Part shown: positions 17,477 through 26,663 of the stretch, piece by piece
How positions within the stretch are numbered: position 1 is the stretch's first letter
Layout: the number at the start of each line of letters is the position of its first letter
Assembly: GCF_008764245.1 (NCBI RefSeq)
Contig: NZ_VTQV01000014.1
Location: 1-64,000 of the forward strand
Direction: 5' to 3'
Length of the DNA stretch: 64,000 nucleotides
From: Bacillus subtilis
GTDB taxonomy: Bacteria > Bacillota > Bacilli > Bacillales > Bacillaceae_C
Position numbers and translations under genes: made by a program
The notes under the pieces: model-generated
What the model was told of the DNA's origin: nothing
Databases searched by the model: none
The model's input: the letters and a program-made list of their open reading frames with translations, nothing else

Positions 17477-19039
17477 ATGAAGAAGATGATCTATATTCCT
17501 TTAGATGAACGACCTTGTAACTATCAATATCCGCAGTTATTAGCAAAAATGACAGAATTAGAGCTGCTTGTCCCTGAGAAATCCATATTGGGAAATATGA
17601 AAAAACCTGCTAACACAGACTTATTGGTTTCATGGATGGATCAGAAGGTGAAGGGAGCTAGTCATTTGCTTGTTTCGATTGATATGCTTGTATATGGAGG
17701 GATTGTTCCTTCACGTCTTCATCAACTAACATATGAGATGTGCATGGAGAGGTTATCCACTTTAAGGTCAATGAAGAAAAAGCATCCTGATATCAAGATC
17801 TTTGCTTTTGATTTGATCATGAGAGTTCCTGCTTATAACAGTAGTGAAGAAGAGCCCGATTATTACGAAGATTATGGGGAAAAACTTTTTCAACTAGGAT
17901 GGTTACTGGATAAAAGAGAACAAAACTTATTAAGTGAAAAGGAATATTTGGAGCTTACACAAATTGAAAAAGAGATTCCTGCTGAAGTACAAAAAGATTT
18001 TACCCTTCGGAGAGCAAACAATTTTTTAGTTACGCAAGAAGTGGTGAATTTGGTGGAGGAGGGAATCATTGATTACTTGATTGTTCCTTTAGATGATAAC
18101 GCTCCATTTGGATTTTCGCCAAAGGAACAACGGCAATTAATGTACGAGATTGCTAGACGTAATTTACTAGATAGGGTGAATATTTATCCAGGAGCTGACG
18201 AAATAGGATGCACATTATTTGCTAGAGCATTTTGTGATATTTATCAATATGTTCCGGAAGTTTTTATTCGCTACTCTTCCACAAAAGGTCCTTTTATCGT
18301 TCCTAAATACGAGGATCGGACACTATCCGAAAGTATTAAATCGCATATAACAGCTGCAGGTGGGGTTCATGTACATAATGAGGGAGAAAATCATTTTATT
18401 TTAATGGTCCATTCACCTGCAATCGAACAAAGGGAAATGGCCCAAGCTAGTTTAGAAGTTGAAAAGCGGCATCGTACCTACTTTTCAGAAATCAATATTA
18501 GAGAATTTGTCCAAGCTCTTATTTGGTATGCAAATAAAGGGAAAAATATTGCATTGGCAGATGTAGCTGTAACGAATGGAGCTGATCACTCGCTGATGCA
18601 GCTTTTGGCAAAAAAGGATATGTTCGATCATCTTATGTCCTATGCAGGCTGGAACACGAATGGAAATACAATGGGAACAGTGATTGCCCATGCGATTATC
18701 GCTTCTTATTATAAACAGACCGAAGTTGAGTTTCCTGCTGGACATGAAAAGGCGAGTAGAGAATTTTTCTATTTACGCCTTGTGGAGGATTGGGGCTATC
18801 AATCAATTGTTAGAACGCATCTTTCTCAGCATATCCTTCCATCACTAGGATTAACACCTCGCTTTTTAAAAGACAGAGAGGCTGAAATAACAGATCAGGT
18901 AGAGGATTTATTAAATCAGTTTATTGACACCCATTTGTCAGCGATAAAAGAGGGAAAAATCTCTTTAGAGAATGTGCATTTGCCGTGGAGCCGAATGTTT
19001 GAGGTTGGGTTCGCCCTCAAACTGAAGATAGGTCAATAG
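17477..19039 (+). CDS. DUF4127 family protein, function unknown
   Basis: 520 residues from the ATG that lies 6 bases after GGAGGG; the longer frame from 17405 has no ribosome binding site. The N-terminus KKMIYIPLDERPCNYQYP carries the DERPCN signature of DUF4127. Other conserved-looking segments are DMLVYGGIVPSRLH, PLDDNAPFGFSPKEQ and VTNGADHSLM. There is no signal peptide or membrane helix, so it is cytoplasmic. The family has no proven reaction. Its position between an RpiR regulator and an FAD oxidoreductase, in an island with NanE and a ROK kinase, suggests a role in breaking down an imported glycan. Confidence 0.75.
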   Translation: MKKMIYIPLDERPCNYQYPQLLAKMTELELLVPEKSILGNMKKPANTDLLVSWMDQKVKGASHLLVSIDMLVYGGIVPSRLHQLTYEMCMERLSTLRSMKKKHPDIKIFAFDLIMRVPAYNSSEEEPDYYEDYGEKLFQLGWLLDKREQNLLSEKEYLELTQIEKEIPAEVQKDFTLRRANNFLVTQEVVNLVEEGIIDYLIVPLDDNAPFGFSPKEQRQLMYEIARRNLLDRVNIYPGADEIGCTLFARAFCDIYQYVPEVFIRYSSTKGPFIVPKYEDRTLSESIKSHITAAGGVHVHNEGENHFILMVHSPAIEQREMAQASLEVEKRHRTYFSEINIREFVQALIWYANKGKNIALADVAVTNGADHSLMQLLAKKDMFDHLMSYAGWNTNGNTMGTVIAHAIIASYYKQTEVEFPAGHEKASREFFYLRLVEDWGYQSIVRTHLSQHILPSLGLTPRFLKDREAEITDQVEDLLNQFIDTHLSAIKEGKISLENVHLPWSRMFEVGFALKLKIGQ

Positions 19040-19073
19040 AGGATCAGATTTCAGGTTGGAAAGGAAAGATGAA

Positions 19074-20651
19074 ATGGTTATACAAGAACTATCAGCTGAT
19101 ATCGTCATCATCGGTGGCAGTCTAGGGGGATGTGCAGCCGCTTTGGCGGCATGTAAATCTGGATGTAGCGTTATCCTGACAGAGGAGACGAAATGGATTG
19201 GTGGGCAGCTGACAAGTCAAGCTGTTCCACCTGATGAACATCGATGGATTGAACAATTCGGGTGTACGCGCAGTTATCGCAGTTTTCGGGAAAATGTGCG
19301 CCGGTATTATCGCCATCATTTTCTGCTAAGTGAAAAGGCGAGAAGGGAAAATTTTTTCAATCCAGGGAATGCGAGTGTTAGTAGAGTTTCTCATGAGCCG
19401 CGGGCGGCATTAGCTGTTCTAAGGGATATGTTGGCTCCTTATCTTCATAGTGGGAAACTGACGATTATGGAAGAAACGACAATAAAGGCAGCAGAAACAA
19501 CCGGAGATCAGGTGCTAGCTGTTGAAGTTGAAAACAGGCAAATCGATAGGACCCTCGTGTTGACAGCACCTTATTTTTTAGATGCAACAGATACGGGAGA
19601 GGTATTGCCCTTAGCTCATGTTGAGTATGTAACAGGTGCTGAATCACAAAAAGAAACAGGAGAACCACATGCTCTAGCGGGAGCGGCTGATCCAATGGAT
19701 ATGCAGGCAATTACCCATTGCTTTGCGCTTGATTATATAGAAGGGGAAGACTTTACAATTCCCAAGCCAACGGATTATGATTTTTGGCGGCAATATCAGG
19801 CTCCGTTTTGGCCGAATAAACAACTTGATTGGACTGGAGTAAGCCCAATTACCTTAGATCCGATCACATATGGATTTTTTAAAGAAGAGGATAAGTTTTC
19901 TCTCTGGGAGTATCGAAGATTAATTGATCAATCTAATTTTTCAGAAGGTCTATATAACAGTGATATCTCCCTTATAAATTGGCCACAAAATGATTATTGG
20001 TTAGGTCCAATTATTGATGTCAGTGAGGAGGAAAAGCGGAAGCATTTGGAAGGGGCCAAACAACTGAGCCTTTCACTATTATATTGGATGCAAACCGAAG
20101 CACCCCGTCCTGATGGAAAACAAGGTTATCCAGGATTGCGGTTGCGATCAGATGTAGTAGGAACAGAAGATGGATTGGCGATGTTTCCTTATATACGAGA
20201 ATCACGAAGAATAAAGGCGGAATTTACTGTTCTCGAGCAGCATGTTAGCACAGCTGTAAGGGGAGAAGCAGGCGCGGAGGTTTTTAAGGATAGTGTTGGA
20301 ATTGGCAGTTATCGTATCGATCTCCATCCGAGCACAGGACTTCATTCTTTTATTGATATTTCCAGTCTTCCTTTTCAAATCCCATTGGGTAGTCTCATTC
20401 CCGTTAGAGTTAATAATTTATTACCCGCCTGTAAAAATTTGGGGGTTACTCATATTACCAATGGTTGTTACCGTTTGCACCCCGTTGAATGGAATATTGG
20501 GGAAGTGAGTGGCTATTTGGCTGCTTATTGTTTAAGAAATCAGCTAAAACCGCGTCAAGTACGAGATGACGAAAGCTTATTAAAAGATTTTCAGATGTTG
20601 CTCGTGAGCGAGGGAATTGAACTTGAGTGGCCATCGATCGGTCCTGTTTAG
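19074..20651 (+). CDS. FAD-dependent oxidoreductase (FAD_oxidored family)
   Basis: 525 residues from the ATG with AAAGGA 8 bases upstream; a TTG 18 bases earlier is the alternative. The N-terminal Rossmann motif VIIGGSLGGCAAALAACKSG binds FAD, followed by TKWIGGQLTSQ and, at the C-terminus, a second FAD contact region with LLPACKNLGVTHITNGCYRLHP. This family contains enzymes acting on sugars or polyols, but the substrate is unknown. It lies 34 bases after the DUF4127 gene, and the two are likely cotranscribed, so they may act in sequence. Confidence 0.8.
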   Translation: MVIQELSADIVIIGGSLGGCAAALAACKSGCSVILTEETKWIGGQLTSQAVPPDEHRWIEQFGCTRSYRSFRENVRRYYRHHFLLSEKARRENFFNPGNASVSRVSHEPRAALAVLRDMLAPYLHSGKLTIMEETTIKAAETTGDQVLAVEVENRQIDRTLVLTAPYFLDATDTGEVLPLAHVEYVTGAESQKETGEPHALAGAADPMDMQAITHCFALDYIEGEDFTIPKPTDYDFWRQYQAPFWPNKQLDWTGVSPITLDPITYGFFKEEDKFSLWEYRRLIDQSNFSEGLYNSDISLINWPQNDYWLGPIIDVSEEEKRKHLEGAKQLSLSLLYWMQTEAPRPDGKQGYPGLRLRSDVVGTEDGLAMFPYIRESRRIKAEFTVLEQHVSTAVRGEAGAEVFKDSVGIGSYRIDLHPSTGLHSFIDISSLPFQIPLGSLIPVRVNNLLPACKNLGVTHITNGCYRLHPVEWNIGEVSGYLAAYCLRNQLKPRQVRDDESLLKDFQMLLVSEGIELEWPSIGPV

Positions 20652-20714
20652 GCGGCTAATGTGAAAATTACACAATGACTAACTAAGTCCTTTTGGGAAT
20701 CAGAAAAAATTGAC

Positions 20715-20749
20715 ACTCCCACACTAGTACCACTCTTAGGTGTGGGAGT
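20715..20749 (+). promoter_or_regulatory. Perfect 10-bp inverted repeat before the AraC-type gene
   Basis: ACTCCCACAC and GTGTGGGAGT flank a 15-base spacer. No T-tract follows, so it is more likely an operator or a leader hairpin than a terminator. The right arm overlaps the GTG that opens the AraC-type reading frame. Confidence 0.4.
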
Positions 20750-21357
20750 CTCAAAGGGAGGTTGAGAATGATCCGCTTTTTCTTATTAAAAAAATGTTTG
20801 ATAAGGAACAACAATCTATAATACGAGATCATCTTGGTATTGACCTTCCTTTTATTCATATTTTTAAAGAATTGATTAGTTTAGACCAATATTCCACCCA
20901 TATGATGGGGATGTATTTACGGCAAATTATCGTCATGGTTTATCGGAATTTCCAGAAGAATTTTTCCATGGATTATGATCCTCATAGTAATACCAATAAA
21001 ACGGAACAAATTGTCTACCGGGTGATCAATTATATCGATTCCTATCTCCTTCAAATTGGCGATCTCACAGAGATTTCAAGTCAGTTACATTATAATTATT
21101 CGTATCTTTCCCGAATTTTTGCAAAAAAAATGGGAATGACGATTCAAGAGTATTATAATCGTAAACGGTTTGATAAGGCTGTTGAGTGGCTGCAAAGTGG
21201 AGAATGGAATGTGACACAGGTAGCCGAAAAACTTCAATATCAATCCATCCATTCATTCAGCAAAGCCTTTCGAAAAAACTTCGGCGTTTCCCCAACCGAA
21301 TACCAAGCTTTATTAGGAAGTACAAAAAAGGAACAATGCAATATCAAAAAGGGATAA
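20740..21357 (+). CDS. AraC-family regulator, short or frameshifted at its start
   Basis: 205 residues. The C-terminal half (residues about 95-195) holds the two helix-turn-helix units of the AraC family, with DLTEISSQLHYNYSYLSRIF and the family signature around NFGVSPTEYQ. The N-terminal sensor domain is missing; family members are usually about 280 residues. The GTG that opens the frame has no ribosome binding site. A good GGGAGG site at 20756 instead serves an ATG at 20768 in another frame, and that frame would join the regulator frame if the A7 tract at 20788-20794 had one more A. A frameshift, slippage site or truncated gene is possible. Confidence 0.65.
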   Translation: MWESQREVENDPLFLIKKMFDKEQQSIIRDHLGIDLPFIHIFKELISLDQYSTHMMGMYLRQIIVMVYRNFQKNFSMDYDPHSNTNKTEQIVYRVINYIDSYLLQIGDLTEISSQLHYNYSYLSRIFAKKMGMTIQEYYNRKRFDKAVEWLQSGEWNVTQVAEKLQYQSIHSFSKAFRKNFGVSPTEYQALLGSTKKEQCNIKKG

Positions 21358-21378
21358 ACTTTTTAATTTGAAGCCCTG

Positions 21379-21422
21379 TTATAATGGGAATACGTTCCAG
21401 ATACGCGATCATTTGAACGATC
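21379..21422 (+). promoter_or_regulatory. Possible promoter and near-palindrome before a binding-protein gene
   Basis: A TATAAT lies near 21382-21387 without a clear -35 box. About 20 bases further is CGATCATTTGAACGATCG, which is palindromic at 8 of 9 position pairs and could be an operator just after the transcription start. Confidence 0.3.
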
Positions 21423-21597
21423 GGATGAGTAAAAGGTGGAATTTTCAAATTTTACATGATAGCGCATTCATATCTTCCAAGAGTCCGACAGAAATTAACG
21501 TATATTCCTGTTTGTCAGGGGAAATAGGTCTTATTCCCATAAGGTTGAATTTCTTTTAAAACCAGTTTCAAAAACAATTTAGAGGAGGATGAAGCTG

Positions 21598-22977
21598 ATG
21601 AATGTGAGGGTTAGAAAGTGGTTTTTATTAGGGATGATGCTTTTTCTTAGCATTGTATTTATTTACGGCTGTTCTTCAGATAGCGCGGGAGAAAAAGGTG
21701 ATTCGGGAAAAACACAAGAAGAAAAGGTGGGTGATACTGGAGGGGGGAATGCAGTCGGGAGAACATCGCTTGACCCATGGGCCTATGATGGTGACCCTGT
21801 CACACTAAAAATGATGATTTGGATAGATGATGAGACGTTTAGAATAAGATATAAAGATAAAATAGAGGAGATATTTCCTGAAATCACTTTAGAATTAATT
21901 AGCGGTGGTGACAGTGAAGAACATTTACAGGAACTCTTTGCCAAAGGAATCATGCCAGATATTCATATTGGAAGACCAAGGGCAGATCTTGTAACATCAC
22001 TTGATTTTCTAGAGCCTATTGATGATTATATTGAGAGGTTTGGATTTGATTTAAGTATTTTCCAAGAAGGCATCGTTGAAAACCTACGTGCTAGTGACCC
22101 TACTGGTGAAGGGCATTTATATGGATTACCGCTAGAAAATAGTGTTCGAGCAATGTTCTATAACAAAGATATCTTTGATTTATTTGGTGAGCCCTATCCT
22201 GAAGATGGGATGACCTGGGATGAAGTACTAGAATTGGCGAGTCGATTAACACAGGAGCGAAATGGTATTCAATATCGGGGGTTAGCGATTGATCCTGTTA
22301 ACACACCTTTTATGCAATTAAGTGTTCCAGGTACAGATCCTAAGACGGGAGAAATCCTATTTGTAAATGACCCTAATATGAAAAAATCTTTTGATTTGCT
22401 GGATAAGTACCGAAACGTTCCGAATATAATTAACACAAGTGATACACCTGACGGCTTTCATGATGGTCCGCGGAATATTGCCATGAGTATTTTGAATGCC
22501 CCATGGTTTGAATTATTAGCACGGGAAGAAGGATTCAATTTTGATTTGGCAACTGTCCCAACATGGGAGGATCTTCCTGATATTGCACCAACGTGGGGGG
22601 CATTACCCTTAAACATTACTAAGCATAGTGAACATAAAGATGCAGAATGGTCAGTCATTGCCTATTTGGCATCGGAGGAAGGGCAAATTCACTTATCACA
22701 AGCGGGCAGCCCTCCTGTTATTGAAAATCAAACTGCGTTTGAACAATTCACAGCAAATAGTATAAAGGATCGGGATCAAACCTATCATGCAACGGCACCG
22801 TTCAAACAGACATTGGCTCCATTACCACCTTATTCAAAATATGATGAGCAATTTGAGCCGTTTATGAATACAAAAGCAAAAGAATTTTTAACCTCTGATC
22901 AAGATGTTGTCACCTATATTCGCGAAATGGGAGAAGAATATGCAGCGATTGTAGAGGAGATAAAAGCTCAAGAATAG
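21598..22977 (+). CDS. Sugar-binding lipoprotein without adjacent permeases
   Basis: 459 residues. The ATG at 21598 lies 9 bases after GGAGG; an ATG at 21589 is too close to that site. The signal peptide ends in IYGC, the lipidation Cys. The fold is a family 1 solute-binding protein, with MFYNKDIFDLFGEPYPEDGM as the usual hinge-region segment. No permease genes lie beside it, so it must work with one of the two permease pairs in this island or another encoded elsewhere. Its closest relative in the window appears to be the lipoprotein at 25154-26503. Confidence 0.83.
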   Translation: MNVRVRKWFLLGMMLFLSIVFIYGCSSDSAGEKGDSGKTQEEKVGDTGGGNAVGRTSLDPWAYDGDPVTLKMMIWIDDETFRIRYKDKIEEIFPEITLELISGGDSEEHLQELFAKGIMPDIHIGRPRADLVTSLDFLEPIDDYIERFGFDLSIFQEGIVENLRASDPTGEGHLYGLPLENSVRAMFYNKDIFDLFGEPYPEDGMTWDEVLELASRLTQERNGIQYRGLAIDPVNTPFMQLSVPGTDPKTGEILFVNDPNMKKSFDLLDKYRNVPNIINTSDTPDGFHDGPRNIAMSILNAPWFELLAREEGFNFDLATVPTWEDLPDIAPTWGALPLNITKHSEHKDAEWSVIAYLASEEGQIHLSQAGSPPVIENQTAFEQFTANSIKDRDQTYHATAPFKQTLAPLPPYSKYDEQFEPFMNTKAKEFLTSDQDVVTYIREMGEEYAAIVEEIKAQE

Positions 22978-22980
22978 GGT

Positions 22981-23030
22981 GAGGGAACACTTCATCGTGA
23001 AAAAGTGAAGTGTTAGCTTCCCTCCCTTTA
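22981..23030 (+). terminator. Hairpin after the binding-protein gene
   Basis: GAGGGAA-CACTTCA pairs with TGAAGTG and TTCCCTC around a small bulge, ending in a short T-rich stretch. It begins 4 bases after the stop codon and is probably a terminator, though the T-tract is weak. Confidence 0.55.
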
Positions 23031-23087
23031 GTTGTGGGGAATTCTACTAGAAAATTACTTTAGCACAAAAAATGGAGGTTTTCAGAA

Positions 23088-24143
23088 ATGAAGAAGGTGA
23101 AAGTGGCAGTGATTGGCTGTGGGACAATAGCACCAAGCCATATAAAAGCTTACACTGAAAACGAACGGGTGGAGGTCAAATACCTTGTAGATATTCAGCC
23201 TGAGCGTGCCGAAACATTGGCAGAGAGATTTAATGTGCCAAATACTATGGGGAATTTTAAGCATATTCTGAATGATGAAGAAGTAGAAGCTGTATCGATT
23301 TGTACGCCGAATGATACACATGCAGAGATTGCGATTGCGTGCCTGGATGCAGGAAAGCATGTGTTATGTGAAAAGCCGGCCGCTATAAATATGGACCAAG
23401 TGAATGCAATGAAGGCGGCGGCTGACCGAAATAATCGGATTTTGAATATTGGTGTTGTCAACCGTTATAACACAGCGGTTAATAAGATTAAAGATCTGAT
23501 TGATAATGGGGAACTCGGTAAAGTGTATCATGTTTATTGTTCTTTCCGTGCCCATCGCTCTATCCCGGGGCTTGGCGGACCGTTTACAACAAAGTCCAAA
23601 TCAGGTGGGGGAGTCTTAATTGACTGGGGTGTACATTATCTTGATTTGATTTTTTACAGTTTAGGCCAGCCGAAAATACTTACCGTATCTGGAACTGCTC
23701 ACAGTGAATTGGCAAAGAATATGAAGGACTACACCTATCTCACTATGTGGGCAGGCCCGCCTGATTATAATGGAATCTATGATGTGGACGATTTTGTCAC
23801 AGGCTTGATCCGGACATCAGGACCTACAGTCAGCTTAAATGGAGCATGGGCACAAAATATCGGAGAATCAGCGACATTTGTTGAATTTCTCGGAGATAAG
23901 GCCGGCATCAAATGGCAATACGGCGGGGATTTTAAAATTTATTCCGCTAAAGATGGTGTCTTGTATGAAACGATTCCCTCTTATACCAAGGCAGACATGT
24001 TCTATGAAGAGATTGATGGGTTTATTCAATCGGCTATGAGCAATGTGAAAAGCCGATCAAATATAGACAATGTACTTGTTACCTCAGAAGTGATGGAAGC
24101 TTTATATACATCTTCAGAAAAGGGGAGAGAGATTGTTTTATGA
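23088..24143 (+). CDS. Gfo/Idh/MocA-family oxidoreductase
   Basis: 351 residues. The N-terminal Rossmann domain starts VAVIGCGTIAPSHIKAY and carries the EKP motif in HVLCEKPAA, whose Lys is catalytic in the family. The C-terminal domain contains GGGVLIDWGVHYLDL with the expected Asp and His. These enzymes oxidise or epimerise sugars and inositols using NAD(P). GGAGG lies upstream of the ATG, and the stop overlaps the next gene by 4 bases. Confidence 0.87.
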   Translation: MKKVKVAVIGCGTIAPSHIKAYTENERVEVKYLVDIQPERAETLAERFNVPNTMGNFKHILNDEEVEAVSICTPNDTHAEIAIACLDAGKHVLCEKPAAINMDQVNAMKAAADRNNRILNIGVVNRYNTAVNKIKDLIDNGELGKVYHVYCSFRAHRSIPGLGGPFTTKSKSGGGVLIDWGVHYLDLIFYSLGQPKILTVSGTAHSELAKNMKDYTYLTMWAGPPDYNGIYDVDDFVTGLIRTSGPTVSLNGAWAQNIGESATFVEFLGDKAGIKWQYGGDFKIYSAKDGVLYETIPSYTKADMFYEEIDGFIQSAMSNVKSRSNIDNVLVTSEVMEALYTSSEKGREIVL

Positions 24144-24988
24144 AAAAGATTGGCTTTATCGACTTTTATCTTGATGAATGGCATGCGAACAACTACCCAA
24201 ATTGGATTAGAGAGAATGCTAGGGAGTCAGGGAGAGATATAGAAGTTGCTTATGCCTGGGCAGAGACTGATCTTGAAGGCGGTTTGGATACAGCAAGCTG
24301 GTGTGAAAAGCAGCAGGTGCAAGAATTATCTTCGATTGAAGAGGTCGTGGAGAAGTCGGATTATCTAATTGTTCTTTCCCCAGATCATCCAGAACACCAC
24401 GAACGATTAGGACAGATTCCGCTCATGTCCGGAAAGCCCGTTTATATGGATAAAACCTTTTCGCCTGATTTAGAAACGGGGAAGCGGATGTTTGAGCTAG
24501 CTGAGCAATATGGTACTCCTTTATTTTCTAGTTCAGCTTTGCGCTTCTCCACGGAATTGTTCAATTATAAAAAAGACGAAAAACAATTGGAATATGTGGC
24601 AACAACAGGGCCAGGCACATTTAAAAATTATGCCGTCCATCAATTTGAAATGATTGTATCGTTGATGGGAGTCGGGGCCAAACGTGTTAAAAGTCTATCC
24701 ACAAATCATGTCAATTTGCTCCATGTAGAATATGACAATGGAAGCCAGGCCTCGTTTTCCCAAATACAGCACGCGGAATTTCAAGTCCATTTACAATTTG
24801 ATAATGGAGAGGGGGTTTGGATTCCACAATGTTCCGACATGTTTCCTAGATTAGTAGATTCAGTCCTTACTTTCTTTGAGACAGGAGCTTCCCCTGTTCC
24901 GAAAGCGGAGACATTGGAAGTGATGGCCTTACTGGATGCTGGGAAAAAGGCATTGGAGACTAGAGATACTTGGATAGATGTCAAATAG
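24140..24988 (+). CDS. Short Gfo/Idh/MocA-like protein
   Basis: 282 residues, shorter than usual for the family (about 330-360). The start overlaps the previous stop (ATGA), so the two are translated together. The N-terminus KKIGFIDFYLDEWHANNYP lacks the glycine-rich dinucleotide motif. GKPVYMDKTFSPD replaces the usual EKP block and keeps the Lys. SLSTNHVNLLHVEYDNG and a later beta-rich part resemble the substrate domain. It may be a partner subunit of the preceding enzyme or an enzyme with an altered cofactor site. Confidence 0.65.
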   Translation: MKKIGFIDFYLDEWHANNYPNWIRENARESGRDIEVAYAWAETDLEGGLDTASWCEKQQVQELSSIEEVVEKSDYLIVLSPDHPEHHERLGQIPLMSGKPVYMDKTFSPDLETGKRMFELAEQYGTPLFSSSALRFSTELFNYKKDEKQLEYVATTGPGTFKNYAVHQFEMIVSLMGVGAKRVKSLSTNHVNLLHVEYDNGSQASFSQIQHAEFQVHLQFDNGEGVWIPQCSDMFPRLVDSVLTFFETGASPVPKAETLEVMALLDAGKKALETRDTWIDVK

Positions 24989-25040
24989 CGGGATAGGGAC
25001 TTTTAACACTGAACTTAAATCCTCGGGAGGATTGTGAACT

Positions 25041-25121
25041 AATGGGATTAAATGGAGAAGACTCAGCCTCGAATCACGATAATTCACTCCAAAGCGATAA
25101 CTTCGCGTTAGAAAGGCATTA
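25041..25121 (+). CDS. Possible 26-residue small protein
   Basis: An ATG frame from MGLNGEDSASNH to FALERH with GGGAGG about 11 bases upstream. It fills most of the gap between two genes of the same operon. The ribosome binding site is partly paired in a small hairpin (AATCC/GGATT). I do not recognise the product, and it could be chance. Confidence 0.2.
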
Positions 25122-25153
25122 ATAATTGAAAAATGATGAAGGGGGATCATTTT

Positions 25154-26503
25154 GTGAAAATGTATGAACTTAGAAAAAATAGGCTTGCATTCCTTATGTT
25201 CATTTTCTTTACGATCCTTTTTGCTGCCTGTTCCAACCAAACAGGGAGTGATTCAAAAGGGGAATCAAATAAATCAGATACAACTGATTTAACTGAAAAG
25301 AATAGAGCCCCAGTTACAATCAAAATTGCTTATGCTTTTGGAGAGGAATCCTTTCACGGTAGATTTGATCATATTGATGAAAAATTAGAAAATATAGAGA
25401 TTGAGTATGTACCCTATGAAAATACTTTGGAGTCGCTTCAAGAAATTTATGCTAATAACGTTAAACCGGATATTATTATTCAATATAACGACATGACGCC
25501 GGTTAAAGAATTAGATGTGATTGAGCCTATCGATGATTTAGCTGTTAAACATGGTTTAGATTTAGAAACGCTACGCCCCTCCCTTGTGGCTTATATTCGT
25601 TCGCTTGATGAAGATGGAAAAATGATTGGCTTGCCGGATGGTTCTTCACATGTTGCCCTTTATTATAATAAAGAGATATTTGATTTGTTTGGAGTGGAAT
25701 ACCCTGATCCCGAAAAAAGTATGACTTGGGATGAGGTGTTTGCATTAGCAAAACAAATGACAGGTGAAAGAAATGGTCTCAACTATGTTGGCTTTGAGTT
25801 TGCTTGGGGCAATACTGCAGCCGGTGCTCAAATGCCGTTAAGAGAGTTTGCGATCAATATGACCGATCCGGAAACAGGAGAATTTTTATTTGATGATCGA
25901 CCAGAATTTAAGCAGTATTTTAATATGATGGATACCTTCTACAATATCCCTGATATTTATGATCCTGAAACAGAAGGCTCGTGTCTCTTTTGTGAAAAAA
26001 GAGCGGCCATGTCGCTCGCTTCAAATTTGTTCTTGAATGAGGGAATGGGGGATCTCGAAGATCAAGATAGCTTGGATATGTTACCAACGCCTGTCTGGGC
26101 GGATGCGCCAGACATAACACCCTATTTAGGTTCGTCCCCGATGATCATTGCAAATTACAGCGAGCATAAAGATGAGGCTTTTCAAGTGTTAATGGAGTAT
26201 ATTTCTCCTGAAAATCAATTAGAGATGGTGCAAAACGGATCATCAGCCAGTGTGCTTAGTGATCCAGCAATTCTTGAACAATTTGCAGTGGATAATGAGT
26301 ACTATAAGAATAAAAATCGGGCTGCCTGGTTTACAGGGGAACCGGCCCTATATGAAGAGACGCAAAGTCGGTGGGATATTTTCGTGGATATTGGTGGCGC
26401 TTTAAAAAAACTGGCAGAGACAGATATTGACGTGAATACACTTATGCGCGAGCTTGAAGAAGAATCCAATGCGAAAATACAGGAGGCGATGTCGCAAAAG
26501 TAA
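25154..26503 (+). CDS. Sugar-binding lipoprotein without adjacent permeases
   Basis: 449 residues from a GTG start with AAGGGGGA about 7 bases upstream. The signal peptide ends in FAAC. It is a family 1 solute-binding protein with ALYYNKEIFDLFGVEYPDP, closely resembling the segment in the lipoprotein at 21598-22977. It carries a CLFCEK pair of cysteines in the mature part, unusual for this family in Gram-positive bacteria and possibly a disulfide. No permeases are adjacent. Confidence 0.83.
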   Translation: MKMYELRKNRLAFLMFIFFTILFAACSNQTGSDSKGESNKSDTTDLTEKNRAPVTIKIAYAFGEESFHGRFDHIDEKLENIEIEYVPYENTLESLQEIYANNVKPDIIIQYNDMTPVKELDVIEPIDDLAVKHGLDLETLRPSLVAYIRSLDEDGKMIGLPDGSSHVALYYNKEIFDLFGVEYPDPEKSMTWDEVFALAKQMTGERNGLNYVGFEFAWGNTAAGAQMPLREFAINMTDPETGEFLFDDRPEFKQYFNMMDTFYNIPDIYDPETEGSCLFCEKRAAMSLASNLFLNEGMGDLEDQDSLDMLPTPVWADAPDITPYLGSSPMIIANYSEHKDEAFQVLMEYISPENQLEMVQNGSSASVLSDPAILEQFAVDNEYYKNKNRAAWFTGEPALYEETQSRWDIFVDIGGALKKLAETDIDVNTLMRELEEESNAKIQEAMSQK

Positions 26504-26663
26504 TTTCTTCACATCCATAAACTCGATTGGCTATTTAACTAGAACTTCAGTCTAAGTCCCTTTTGTTGTGGGTAAAAAGAATAAAATCATCTCACTTGAA
26601 AATAGTGCGAAGCTAGAATTTGCAAAGAATCGGAAAAATGAAAGAGAATTGGAAGTGTAATAC

